From Linyphia triangularis (Eukaryota > Arthropoda > Arachnida > Araneae > Linyphiidae): a stretch of 64,000 nucleotides of DNA. The position numbers were made by a program, and so were the translations under genes. The stretch is taken from contig OZ021724.1 in the NCBI GenBank assembly GCA_963978545.1, forward strand, positions 96,889,792-96,953,791. The letters run 5' to 3'. The notes beneath the pieces were generated by a model. It saw nothing but the letters and a program-made list of their open reading frames with translations, was not told where the DNA came from and ran no database searches. Below are positions 1-10,221 of the stretch, one piece after another. Each line of letters opens with the position of its first letter. Position 1 is the first letter of the stretch.

Positions 1-423
1 TCCACCAAGGATAAGTACAGGAATAACTTAACTGAATCCCATTTGGACAATTTATTAAAATTGGTTGCAACAAATACTATGACAAACATTGACTCTATCA
101 TAAAATAAACTGAATGATTTCAGTACAGTTTAAATACTTTTATTAAAAGTTAGATCAAGTCCCATTGTCACGTTGGAACAAAAGATTCATTTCTTTTTTA
201 GACTTTAATTGACTAATAAGGAAAATTATTCTTTTTTTAATGATTTAAAAAAAAAAATTGAATATCAATTGTAATTTTATTAAGATAAAAAAAATCAATA
301 TTTTTTCAGTTTTAAAAATTGCGATATATAGATAATTATTAAAGATACGTATATTGGTGTATCCGGCACGTGAAAAACTCCAACATAGTAATACCCGCCT
401 CTAAAAGTTAGTGGCGAACGCTG
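1..423 (-). mobile_element. hAT-like MITE, copy cut by the window edge
   Basis: This is a reverse-orientation copy of the element that spans 47978-53090. The two align over most of their length, including the stretch on 'CCCATTGTCACGTTGGAACA' and the GC-rich terminus. The inward-reading terminus at 423 is CAGCGTTCGCCACTAAC, matching CAGCGTTCGCCATTAAC at 47978. Its other end lies outside the window, so its own target duplication cannot be checked; bases 424-431 (TCTTACAG) should be one half. It has no coding capacity. The hAT assignment rests on the complete copy, which has a perfect 8-bp duplication. Confidence 0.75.
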
Positions 424-467
424 TCTTACAGTGTAATTGAAACTTTTCATTACTGCCAAAACTATTT

Positions 468-858
468 CAGGGTTCATATGCCTCAGGGAAAACCTTGAAA
501 ACTCAGGCGAATTAAATCATCTTTAAAATCTCATTGAATTCTCAGGGAAAAAAGACAAATCTTCTCTAAAACCTGGAAAAAGTCATTGTTACTCTGAAAA
601 AAAATCCTACTTTTTGGTGCTCTTTCTTTAACCATTACTCGAGGAATGAAGTTACAGAATTATTTCATAACACAGACTTGCAGAAAGTTATAATTAACGA
701 AAAAATACTTTTTTCAAGTTATCTGAAGAATTTGTATAATCAAGGTTTGACTATATTTATGTGGCTAAAAATAATTTTCTCCGTGATGGAGAACGCGACT
801 CTTGAAAATTCAGGGAATTCTCGGGGAATTATTTTTCTTAAATTGAGTATGAACCCTG
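468..858. mobile_element. Short inverted-repeat element (CAGGGTTCATA termini)
   Basis: The left end reads CAGGGTTCATATG and the right end reads TATGAACCCTG, an 11-bp terminal inverted repeat. Further in, the arms keep partial complementarity ('TCAGGGAA', 'TTGAAAA'). Both outer flanks carry TATTT, a possible 5-bp duplication; an 8-bp hAT duplication is not seen. No transposase is encoded, so it is a non-autonomous element of uncertain superfamily. A short ORF inside it has no supporting feature. Confidence 0.5.
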
Positions 859-899
859 TATTTTTAAAAAATTAGCATATTAGCTCTTTGGCATTAATG

Positions 900-1022
900 A
901 TCTATTTGATCAGCGCATCTGGAAAAATTGAAGGAATTTAAAAAAAAAAAATTGCCGTATAATCAGGGAATTTTTTAGAAATCTATCAGGGAACTTTTTA
1001 TCCTGAATTTTGTGGCCACGCT
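900..1022. mobile_element. Fragment of a CAGGGAA-rich repeat
   Basis: The sequence carries repeated TCAGGGAA motifs and ends in GTGGCCACGCTG at 1022, which resembles an outward CAGCGTGGCCAC hAT-type terminus. The matching left end is not identifiable, so this is reported only as a fragment. Confidence 0.3.
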
Positions 1023-1261
1023 GATTATTAAAGTTTTTGTTCAGAGGGGTTTTGGTTCAGAGGTGTTTGGTGTTTGGAGTGTAATAAGAAGACAAACTTA
1101 AAATGCACAAGCTCTTTGTGAGCTATTACAACTAAAATACTTATTTGTGGGTTAAAGTTTGACCTTATATCAGCTATCAGGGCTCAAGATTAAAAATGAT
1201 AGAAGTTTATAAGTTCTTCAATTTTTTCGAATCATTTTAATTCATTGTATTTTCACTGCAG

Positions 1262-1363
1262 GTAAAAAAGCCTCCCACCAAAAAAGGAGCAGTGGAATCT
1301 GGCGAACCCTCAACTTCGAGAGATAAAAAGAAAATGCCTTCCAAGAGGGGAAGATCGAAGTAG
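1262..1363 (+). CDS. Terminal coding exon of an unidentified gene (C-terminal 33 residues)
   Basis: A splice acceptor (TTTTCACTGCAG, AG at 1260-1261) is followed by 33 open codons and a TAG stop at 1361-1363. An AATAAA poly(A) signal follows 38 bases later. The peptide is very basic and disordered: it starts VKKPPTKKG, contains ESGEPSTSRDKKK, and ends MPSKRGRSK. This looks like the nuclear, Lys/Arg/Ser-rich tail of a larger protein. The frame (phase 0 after the acceptor) was chosen because it runs into the stop just before the poly(A) signal. Upstream exons would lie to the left of the window or in the repeat-filled sequence before 1260. The product is not recognised. Confidence 0.55.
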   Translation, partial: VKKPPTKKGAVESGEPSTSRDKKKMPSKRGRSK

Positions 1364-1400
1364 CATGTATAAATATTGTAATGTTTATGTAAATTGTTTT

Positions 1401-1406
1401 AATAAA
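1401..1406 (+). terminator. Poly(A) signal of the terminal exon at 1262
   Basis: AATAAA lies 38 nt after the TAG stop and is followed by a GTTGTAG stretch. Spacing and order fit a short 3' UTR ending near 1420-1430. Confidence 0.5.
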
Positions 1407-1429
1407 GAGTTGTAGAAAACCAGATAGAG

Positions 1430-2340
1430 TGATAATCTGTGCTATATTACTTCACAAGGACATGGGGAAATGGCAATATTCACACATGTTTACATAAGCT
1501 TAGTTTTAATACCCTGGAAGCACAGTATTAATGGAAACAATAAGGCAACCAATGGACTATGTATCCTGGGCACCGTCGCATAAGATTACCACTAGTGTGA
1601 TCTTCATAAAAATTTCATAAATGTTACCAAAAATCGGTCCCCAAATGAAAACAAAAAATTGGATCAGAATAACTGTTATTGGGTAACATTTAAATGTTGT
1701 TTCTAAACTGTGGGTCACAATCCAATTTGGGGAGAGGGGGTCATGGAAAGTTAGTAATTATATATACAGTAAAATCTGTCTATAGCAATAATGTAGAGAC
1801 TTAGAAAAAATATTGTTGTAAAAAAGTTTCACTCAGTTTGAGCATTTTATCCATCCAATATATAGAAATGTTCATCAAAGATAGGTATTTATTGTATTCT
1901 ATTACTAAAGGATGTAAGATTACTAAAGTTTTCAACATGCTAAAATTGTGATTTCTCTTTTCTACAGTACTTCTATCCACTTTATACTGTTACAATTTCT
2001 TAAACTTAACTTTAATTTTCAAACTAATAACTAATGGTGATTGTTAACCTTATTTACGCTTCAATTCAATAACCAAGAATGCATATCCAGAAGTTATATT
2101 TAGAGATCAAAGCCACCAACAACCCCCGTAATGCTCTCTCAGTAACTGGACATTTTCCAACTTATGGCCCTATAGAAATGTAAAGTAAAACTTGTCATTT
2201 TAATTGATGTGCAACAGTGATCTTCTAATCTACTTGCAGACTGGTGTTCAAACCACTTTCAATGTGGAAATCAGCGTTTATTGTCAATATTTGGAGTATG
2301 GTTTTATCGTGACAACTATCGAGACCATTCATGTGACAAC
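1430..2340. other. Non-coding stretch, no gene seen
   Basis: AT-rich sequence with no long ORF. Around 1768-1800 it has a TATACAGTAAAATCTGTCTA segment that resembles a pogo/mariner-type terminus, but no matching partner end was found. Nothing else stands out. Confidence 0.4.
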
Positions 2341-2350
2341 ATCGAGACCA

Positions 2351-2835
2351 AGTGGGTAGATGCGGGGTGACGCGTCCCCCTAATTTTCAAGAAAATACCC
2401 ATACGTCCTCCCACTTCTGAAACCCCCAAACCTTGAAAGAACTTTTTTAAATGTTTTGGAGGAAATTTCTATTCTTGTTTCATATAAGGACAAACTATTA
2501 AAAAAAAAAAGAAGAAACATTTTAGAGTTCTCTAATAATTTAATTTCATGAAAGTATGCACTTTTAGTAAAACTATTTAAATAAAAAGAAACTATAAAAT
2601 CTAAAATAAAGGAAATATTACTACTTTCAAGTAATAAACCAAGTCACGGAATATTCATTAAAATAACAAATTTTGGTCCCTTTTCAATGTTAGTGTTAGG
2701 AAGTATAAATTATTTCCTTACTACTTAATATTTTTATTGCAAAACGCGAAATTATAAAATTTATGGTGGGGGGGGGGGTTGCACTTGTCACCAACGTTTG
2801 GGCATCCCCCCACTTTTCTTTTCTCGCACTCATTC
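2351..2835. repeat. Dispersed repeat X, longest copy
   Basis: It opens with GTGGGTAGATGCGGGGTGACG and ends near 'CATCCCCCCACTTTTCTTTT'. Partial copies occur at 15670-15780 (the GTGGGTAGACGCGTCCCCC end), 18478-18875 and 20640-20769 (the internal 'ATTTCTATTCTTGTTTCATA' part). The ends are C-rich and the interior AT-rich. No terminal inverted repeat, target duplication or ORF was found, so the class is unknown. Confidence 0.5.
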
Positions 2836-3030
2836 ATGCAATCACAATAATGTCTCTGACCTGTGATGTCTTAGTGACGTTTCAATGTATATATTGAACT
2901 TTATGCACAGCGTTATTAAAAATAGCAATATTTATGACCAATCACAACATATCTCTAAAACTAATTGTAATTTGAAAATTCCATTACCAGTCACAACGCG
3001 TATTTTATTTTTGCACAATGGAGTCGATGA

Positions 3031-3048
3031 TGACGTCATCTTATATAG
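3031..3048 (+). promoter_or_regulatory. CRE plus TATA box upstream of the zinc-finger gene
   Basis: A perfect CREB/ATF palindrome TGACGTCA (3031-3038) is followed three bases later by TATATAG (3042-3048). A start site about 30 bases downstream (near 3072-3078) would give a 5' UTR of roughly 285 nt with no intron before the ATG at 3359. The same CRE-then-TATATAG layout recurs at 59336-59362. Function is inferred from motif spacing only. Confidence 0.45.
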
Positions 3049-3358
3049 CTTATTCTTTGACAAAACCAACCTCTACTCTGTAGCATAAGTCACAAATCAT
3101 ACGAAAACATCGCTTGTTTATTTGTTCCGAATTTTACATTATTCTTTTAATACATTTTGGCATGCTGGTAAAAGACTAGAATTGCAAACAAATTTTTTCT
3201 CTGAAGATATGGAGAAAAATGAACGAGATCGATGTTTTCCTTACGTGAAATAAAAATTACATTTCAATGTTCCCAAGTTTCGTTTCGAACATCAGCAATT
3301 CCAACGCAACAGCAACACTATCGTTTCTTTAAATCAATACCAGAAACTCACGAAAGCG

Positions 3359-5731
3359 ATGTTTTTCTGTGACTCCTGCGACAAAGCTTACACCACCAAG
3401 GCGAATCTCTCTCAACACTATCGTCTGCACACCGGGGAAAGGCCTTTCGTGTGCGAAGTGTGCCACAAAACATTCGCCAAAGCTGCGTGTCTCAGAGAGC
3501 ATAAGGTCGTCCACAGTGGAGAAAAGCGACACAAATGTCGGGTGTGTAACAAGGCATATGCTTACAACATAAGTCTTGCAAGACACATGCTCTCACACAC
3601 AGGAGAAAAACCATATGCATGTTTAATCTGCGATAAAAGATTTACTCGTAAGGAACAACTTAAGAATCACAATAATCTCCATACGGGAGGGGGGACCGTA
3701 TACACGTGTCAGCTGTGCCATAAAGAATTTCCAAGGAAAGAAAACCTTAAACTTCACTTTACTACCCACACTGGGGAAAAGAACCACGAGTGTGACGTGT
3801 GCAACAGAAAGTTTTCTCGTAAAGTATTACTCAAGCATCACCGTCTTGTCCACATGAGAGAGAAGAAGCACATATGCGAGTTGTGTCACGAAGCATTTGA
3901 CACAAAGTCCAATCTCAAACTCCACTATGTGGAGCACATGGGTGGAACACCGCACAAGTGTGAAGTATGCAACAAGGAGTTTGCGACTAAGGTGACTTAT
4001 AGGAGACATGTTCTTCTTCACAAGCGGGAAAAAGCACCTAAAGCATGCAATGTGTGTCACACGACGTTTACCGATAAGATGTGCCTTAAGCAGCACAAAC
4101 TTGTGCATACAAATGAAAAAACTAGTAAGGAGGAAAAAGCGTGTATTGCAATACATAAACTGACCCACCAAAACACGACCGTGAGTGCAAGTAATAATGC
4201 ATCTACTTATAAAGCTAGTCTTAAACAGCAATTACTCAAATCCACGCAAGAAAAAATTAAAATGTGTCTTAAACAGCAGAAACTGGTTAAGGTTCAAGGA
4301 AAAATATCTGTCACTGAAAACAGCATATCTACTGATCAAGTACATCTTAAACAGCAACCCACACCAGAGAAAACATTTGTGCATAAATTGGAAAGTGCAC
4401 TTACTGATAAAGCTGACTATGTCACTAAACAGTACTTACTCGTTCCCGCAAGCGAAGTAGCTCACGTTAATAACAGTACTAATAAAACGCATGCTAAACG
4501 ATACTTCCTTGTACCAATGCGAGGAAAAAACTCCATACGGGAAGTTAATAATACGCTTGAGGACACGACAAGTGTGTCAATGACACAAAGCGATGACGAT
4601 CTTGAACAGCATTTAGCAGTTGAAATGTGTAAATTGGCATTTTCCGACGAGAACAATTTCGAAAACCACTCGGAAAGCGCAGCACTTGGTGATATTCCCG
4701 ACCAAAACGCAGATGTTCCTGCTATAGTAAAACCCTACATATGTAACGAATGCAACGAGGCGTTTCCTTTAAAGACTAGTCTAGATGAGCACCTCCGCAC
4801 TCACACGGAAAAAAGGCCATACGCATGTAAAGAATGCGTTAAATCCTTCACTTTCAAGACGACTCTTGACAGGCACATGCGAATACACACTGGAGTAAAG
4901 CCCTATGTGTGTTACATTTGTAATAAACGATTCAATCGTAAAGACTTTCTCAAGAAGCACTCGCTCGTCCATTCGGGCGAAAAGCCGTTCAAGTGTGAAG
5001 TGTGCAACAGAGAATTTTCTCGAAAGGAAAACCTCCAACTGCACCTGGTCATCCACACGGGGGAGAAGAAATTTGGCTGTTCCGTGTGCAACAAGCGATT
5101 CTCTCGTAAGCAAGTGCTCCAGCAGCATATTCGAAACCACACGGGAGAAAATACTCATGTTTGTAACGAGTGTAACAAGGGATTTACCAACTTAACACTT
5201 TTTAAAATGCACATGTCCAGACACACAGGAGAAAAGACATTCGGATGTATGGAGTGTAATGTAGAGTTTAGTAGCAGCGCTCATCTTAAATCGCACTATT
5301 TGGCCCACACCGGAAAAAAGTCGTTCCAGTGTGAAATGTGCGGAAAAGTTTTCACTGACAAGCGATGCTTCCGATTACATGTGCAAAGACACTCGGGAGA
5401 GAGACCGCACAAATGTGAATTGTGTAATAAAGCATTTGCCCTGAAGGGATGTCTCAACCGGCATCTTAAGGTCCATTCGGGAGAAAAAAATCACCCGTGT
5501 CCCGTGTGTGGTAAGCGCTTCAGTCGAAAACATGCTCTCGTGAAACATAATCTCATGCACACGAGAGAAAAGAAGACGCGTCCTAAAATGGCGTGTGGAA
5601 ACAGTGATCCAGTTGCAGAAAAGAAGATGCAAGGTCAAAAAAAAGAAAAGAAAACAAACTTTAAAATTGTGCCTAATGATGACATTCAGTTGGTTACAGA
5701 AACAAGTGTGATCACAAATATACAAAACTAA
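3359..5731 (+). CDS. C2H2 zinc-finger protein, 19 intact fingers, intronless
   Basis: The 790-residue ORF encodes a nuclear DNA-binding protein of the poly-C2H2 type. Nine fingers fit C-x2-C-x12-H-x3-H at residues 4-250 and ten more at 462-734, mostly joined by TGEKP-like linkers. Residues 251-455 separate them and look like decayed fingers: LKQH in finger 9 (243-246) is followed by LKQQ at 288, 304 and 330, with cysteines lost. The 735-790 tail is Lys-rich. Fingers 3-6 resemble 11-14 in order, including identical contact residues (R, E, N, L at -1, 2, 3, 6) in fingers 5 and 13, so an ancestral block was duplicated. No KRAB, BTB or ZAD domain is present. The frame is open upstream to 3254 but contains no earlier ATG, so 3359 is the first possible start; finger 1 begins at residue 4, so an upstream exon cannot be excluded. 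Target genes are unknown. The absence of frameshifts over 2.4 kb argues for a functional gene. Confidence 0.93.
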   Translation: MFFCDSCDKAYTTKANLSQHYRLHTGERPFVCEVCHKTFAKAACLREHKVVHSGEKRHKCRVCNKAYAYNISLARHMLSHTGEKPYACLICDKRFTRKEQLKNHNNLHTGGGTVYTCQLCHKEFPRKENLKLHFTTHTGEKNHECDVCNRKFSRKVLLKHHRLVHMREKKHICELCHEAFDTKSNLKLHYVEHMGGTPHKCEVCNKEFATKVTYRRHVLLHKREKAPKACNVCHTTFTDKMCLKQHKLVHTNEKTSKEEKACIAIHKLTHQNTTVSASNNASTYKASLKQQLLKSTQEKIKMCLKQQKLVKVQGKISVTENSISTDQVHLKQQPTPEKTFVHKLESALTDKADYVTKQYLLVPASEVAHVNNSTNKTHAKRYFLVPMRGKNSIREVNNTLEDTTSVSMTQSDDDLEQHLAVEMCKLAFSDENNFENHSESAALGDIPDQNADVPAIVKPYICNECNEAFPLKTSLDEHLRTHTEKRPYACKECVKSFTFKTTLDRHMRIHTGVKPYVCYICNKRFNRKDFLKKHSLVHSGEKPFKCEVCNREFSRKENLQLHLVIHTGEKKFGCSVCNKRFSRKQVLQQHIRNHTGENTHVCNECNKGFTNLTLFKMHMSRHTGEKTFGCMECNVEFSSSAHLKSHYLAHTGKKSFQCEMCGKVFTDKRCFRLHVQRHSGERPHKCELCNKAFALKGCLNRHLKVHSGEKNHPCPVCGKRFSRKHALVKHNLMHTREKKTRPKMACGNSDPVAEKKMQGQKKEKKTNFKIVPNDDIQLVTETSVITNIQN

Positions 5732-6426
5732 TTTATTTTGGTCCTAAATGGTACACGAGTACTAACGCAACTATCTTGGTATAAGGTCTAAATTTGAGTT
5801 TGTCGAATTCCGTTAACCTCTTGTCAGAAATGCACAGTCATCAATTTTGTTCGCCCAATATTTTATTTTAAGTTGATCCTCTTGGGAGAGTTTCAACAAC
5901 TGCTTTGCTACAAGAGCTTTTGTTGGAACTCTCCTAAGAGCACCAACCTCAAAAAGGTTACCAATTTTTTTTATTTGTTGTCAAGTGGCCAAATACCGGA
6001 GAAATAGGTTTTAGTTTATATGTTTCACTTTATAACCTTTTTCTTCAAGTTTTGTTAAATCAACTTTTATCACTGTTGGCATATGTGTTAAATTTGTTCT
6101 TTGCTTAGAAGAAATATTTTGGAAGCCTTCCTTTTTCTATTTTACTGGCAAACCTAACAGACCCAGCGTGGTAAAGTAAATGTTTTTTTTTTCTTTCTCT
6201 CTCATTCTTTGGAAAATCCCTTCAAGATTCTCTACTCTCCCTTTTGCATTTGGACTGTGTAGATAAAATGTCCATATTTAAATTACCATTGGTATTCCTA
6301 AACATAATGTCAAAATGTAGGAAGGATTTTGTAAATTTAAATAACGTATGTAACAAATGCCAAACTGTCTTGTACCAAATACAACAAGTACTATGTTATT
6401 GACTATATAAGATTGATATATATTCC
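5732..6426 (+). other. Probable 3' UTR / downstream flank of the zinc-finger gene
   Basis: No ORF of note. Around 5885-5945 there is an imperfect hairpin: CTTGGGAGAGTTTCAACAAC faces GTTGGAACTCTCCTAAGAG across about 25 bases. No close poly(A) signal follows the stop codon; the first clear AATAAA is at 7069, beyond two inserted repeats. Confidence 0.35.
5878..5941. repeat. Imperfect hairpin after the zinc-finger gene
   Basis: CTCTTGGGAGAGTTTCAACA and the downstream TTGTTGGAACTCTCCTAAGAG are complementary over about 20 bases with few mismatches. It may be a transcript stem-loop or the remnant of a small inverted-repeat element. Confidence 0.4.
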
Positions 6427-6761
6427 CGGTTCCCATGGTCATTGAAAGTCATTAAAAGTGCTTAATATTTTTTAACTTGTTTTCAAGGCCTTGAAAATGC
6501 TTGGACGTCCTTAAAAATCCTTTATTTTTGCAGATGTTGTGTGGCCAACTGCAAAATTTATAAAAATACAACTCGGACTTGCCATCCCCTCGTGACCACC
6601 ACCTCTCCAACATATTTGTATTACACATCCACCAACTTGTAACTTTTTTGGTAGAATATTCTTTATTTAAAATTTATGTATCGACTTGATGCCTGAAAGC
6701 AAATTTTCATCGGTCATTAAAAGTCATTGATTTTCATTCTGTGATTTGAGTGGGTAACCAC
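6427..6761 (+). mobile_element. Copy of the GGTTCCCA...TGGGAACC repeat family H
   Basis: It shares long blocks with 13622-14243: 'GGTCATT.AAAG.CATTAAAAGTGCTTA', 'TTGCAGATG.TGTGTG', 'CCAACTTGTAACTTTTTTGG' and 'TTCTGTGATTTGAGTG'. The ends (CGGTTCCCA and TGGGTAACC) are partly eroded relative to the other copy's CAGGGTTCCCA/TGGGAACCCTG, which is the typical shape of hAT termini. No transposase is encoded and no clean duplication was found. Confidence 0.6.
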
Positions 6762-6770
6762 GATATTGTA

Positions 6771-6940
6771 CAGTCAAACCACGTTAACGCGAAGTCGATG
6801 GGGCCGCGAAATTGTTAGTGTTAACCGAATTTCATTTTAAACGAATAAACTAACGTTAAGTTTTATTCCGGAGATCTGCTTTTACTTCGCGTTAAATAAG
6901 ATTTCATGTTAAGCAATTTCACTTTAACTGGGTTTGACTA
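6771..6940. mobile_element. pogo/Tc1-mariner-like MITE, TA flanked
   Basis: Left end TA|CAGTCAAACCACGTTAA faces right end TTAACTGGGTTTGACTA|TA. The 170-bp element lies between TA dinucleotides (6769-6770 and 6941-6942). Internal TTAACGCGAAG and CTTCGCGTTAA blocks extend the inverted symmetry. CAGTCAAACC-type termini with TA targets are typical of pogo/Tigger derivatives. It is non-coding. Confidence 0.65.
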
Positions 6941-7068
6941 TATCAAATATAAGAAGGATTTTGAATGTTGCATCAAATGTAAGAAGTGTGTGATCAGTCT
7001 CTTGTAAAGAGGTATGTATATGAATATTACTAGTTACCTATTTTTGTATATATTGACATATTTTATAA

Positions 7069-7074
7069 AATAAA
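7069..7074 (+). terminator. Possible distal poly(A) signal
   Basis: AATAAA followed by TTGGTTTGC is the first clear poly(A) signal after the zinc-finger stop codon, 1.34 kb downstream. Two repeats lie between, so assignment to that gene is tentative. Confidence 0.25.
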
Positions 7075-7080
7075 GCTTGG

Positions 7081-9440
7081 TTTGCAAAAAATCGTAATCT
7101 TACTGCAAGACCTTTTTAGAAAACCAATTACTAAATGCAGAATCGTGTATTTCAGCAGGATTATTTGCAGGGGGATTCGAATCCATTTTATTAAGTGTTA
7201 GTAAACTTTTCGTAGATCATATATGATGTCGTAAATTAATTTATCAGTTTTTTTTAAATTTTAATTAAAGGAATAATTATTTAAAGTCTAAAATATTTTA
7301 AAAGAAAATTAAAAAATTTTAACCAAAAGTCGGCATAAATTTATTGCTATTAGTTCGAAAACTGAATCAAAGTTATTGCAGCTAAAGATTATTTTGGATG
7401 CCATCGAAGAAAAATTTTTTAGTTTTATAAATCTCAAACAATATAAATTCAGAACATATTTACATTGAAAATGGAAAATACTTTTTATTTCAGAAATGGC
7501 AAAATCAAAGCTTACCTCTGTTTTCCGGAGTAATTATTTCTTGGTGTTTTGCCAACATATTTGTGACGGTGAAATTGAACTAAAGAGTTAATATGCCTGG
7601 TAACTGTGCAAACTTATTTTTTTCGCATATTTTTTTTCCTGATAGACCAGATGTCATCACAAAAGATATAATAACTGGCTCCAAAAAAAAAAAAAAAAAA
7701 TCCAATTCAGAAAATATTAAAAATATGCCAAGTATACAGAAATACCACACAATAGTGTCAATGTTTGGAATGAAAGAATCAATTTTTTATTCAAAAAAAA
7801 AGTAGAAAATTTGAGATTAATTAAAAAAAAAATACCTAGCTCTACAAACAAAATTTAATCACAATAAAGAAATACTCAATTCGTTATGTTGTGCAGCACA
7901 TTACAAAAATAATAAAGTTAAAAGATTTTTTTAGGATTAGATATTTTAAAGAATTTAATTTTCAAAATCCAGTGCATCCTCCAGGCGGCGCCCATGGGCA
8001 CAATATAGTAGACGGGTGCCCCCATTGACAATTGTTTATGTTATTAATTTCAAGTAGCATTTTGATCAAAGTTAATTGCATCAAGTTAATAGTTGAGATT
8101 TTAATAACTAATAAGAGTTATTAAAATATGTGTTCATGTTTTATGACATTGAACAAGGGCGCTGAACAGAATATTGATATTTACATCATAATTCAAAAAT
8201 TTTCAAGCAATTTAAACCCCCGAAATTCAGGAGTCCTAGGCGCGAGTCTTCTATAGTCAAGGCCTAGACTTACTGTTATGAAGAACACTTTTTTTTTTTC
8301 GTCTTAATATTAGTAAAATGCACAAATGTTAATCAAGATTTCAAGAGTCGTAAGATTTTTTGCATTGTTCTGTTGTGAGTATTTTTTAAAAACATTTTTC
8401 TAAAAAAAAATTATAATTTTCAAACTAATTTACTAAGTCTAAAATTTGCTCTTTTTTTCCTTTTATTTTATGAAAAAGAAGAGGGGTTGGGTTTGAACCC
8501 TAGTGTCTTCCCTCGCTAAAATATTTTTGTACATGAAACCTCAGATACTATACATGCATTAACTACTCAGATATATAATTTCAAACTATAAATGTACTAG
8601 TTAGGATTTTTTCCGTTTTTGTGAGATGAATAAACTTGATGCGGACAACTTATGCTAATTTTCTGTTGGAAAAATTTGTAATAATCGCTGAAAAACATGA
8701 AATTCCTGCTTAATGTCAAAAAGGTTTGCGTCTTCATATTGCTATGTTTACACTAAAGGCTAATTTACACGTTGCCAGTGACTGATGGTGTGCCAGCTGG
8801 TAAGTTGAATGGAATGCCAGCTTTCTGTGTATACAGTACCAGCAACTGGAACAATCTGTATATTTCGGCGCCAGTTAGTGTTCTCGTTAGGAGAGATTGC
8901 CACACCAGTTAATAGAAAATGTTTGATTAACTTGAGTTACCAGCTACTGACGTGCCAGTGACAAAATGACTTCTCCGGTGATTTTCACGTTGCTGATCAC
9001 TGGTACATAGGGACTAGCGACCTTGACTGGCAGCGTTTAAATCTGGTTTTAACATTAAAAACCTAGCTACTTTTACAAATTGTGTGCCGTTACCGGCGCT
9101 TGTTGATTATTTACCAAGACTAATTTTAAACATGGAAAAAGCATTTTTCCGAATCTATAATAATTTAGGACAAGCACAATTACTTTCCTGAAAATAAGTC
9201 GTACATTTTTTTTAAAAAAAGCTGTACAAATATATGATTAATTATTTTAAATTTTGGGAGGGGGGATGACAGATTTTGTCAAAAAGTTACGATGCTTTTT
9301 TTTAAAAAATTTATAATGCTCAATTCCATATTTCTGGTATGGATTTTAAAATAAATTTATTTTTTGTTGTTAAACGTTTTGAAATCAATTCACTCAACTT
9401 TTTGTAATTAAAAATGATGGCATTTAAACTTGTGACGACA
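7081..9440. other. Gene-free AT-rich stretch
   Basis: No coding exon was recognised. At 8760-9010 a GC-richer patch repeats TGCCAG and CCAGT motifs in both orientations (TGCCAGTGACTGATGG near 8777, CGTGCCAGTGAC near 8951, GATCACTGG near 8994), suggesting an eroded inverted-repeat element without definable ends. At 7983-8030 a GGCGCCCATGGGCAC patch looks like a repeat fragment. Confidence 0.4.
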
Positions 9441-9561
9441 TTTTACTTTCAACCACCCATATGTTAACATGGGGTAATGAAAGCATTTGGTAAAAAAAAA
9501 GAAAATCTGTTTTTACACATTTTGGAACTTACTAAGTTCAAAATTCGTACCGAGTTCTAAA

Positions 9562-10221
9562 CTGAGAGGCGACTGCAATTTTTGGACCCCATCGAACATC
9601 ATTCTGAATTTCTTATAGAAATTGGAGTAAAGTGAGTAGATTGCGATTCCACTGGTCTGTCGTGGCAAAAATGGCCAAAACTGGTCATAAAATTGACTTT
9701 AAAAAAGCTGAAATAAATCCAATTGCCAAATGCGCCATAACTTACCAAATAATGAGCATTTTTTTTTTTAATTGGTAACCCTCACTCTTTAATTTTCAAT
9801 TAAGAAGGTTGCAGACGACGATTGGGATGTGTGGCTATGGCTTACTTGCATCTTTCACAAATGAGTCAAATTGACAATAAACATTACGTCACTGCTGACG
9901 TAACTAATGTCGCCAATTTGGCTTACTTTTAAAAGATACAAGTTTTCCGAGCCAGAGATCAGAAATCGTTTGCGCTTTTACTCATTGAAAATCAAAATGC
10001 AGTGGGTTGCCAGGCGAAAAAGTGTGTTCTCTTTTTGGCAAGTTATAACATATTTGGCAATCGGATTTTAGTTCAATTCATTCCAAGTCGATTTTTGATC
10101 AGTTTCGGCCATTTTTGCCACGGCAAACCAGTGGATTTGTAATCTACTCACTTTTCTCCAATTTCTATAAAAAATTCAGAATGATGTTTGATGGGGTCCA
10201 AAAATTGCAGTCGCCTCTCGG
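9562..10221. mobile_element. Foldback-like element with ~135-bp inverted arms
   Basis: The left arm starts CTGAGAGGCGACTGCAATTT and the right arm, read inward from 10221, starts CCGAGAGGCGACTGCAATTT. They match with few differences for about 135 bases, through GTGGCAAAAATGGCC. The ~390-bp centre has no ORF of note. No unambiguous target duplication was found. Long arms and a short non-coding centre suggest a non-autonomous foldback or long-TIR transposon. Confidence 0.75.

Noticed and set aside
3329..5725. Several minus-strand and shifted-frame ORFs over the zinc-finger gene
   Set aside because: Shadows of the repeated C2H2 codon pattern; the plus-strand frame explains the region.
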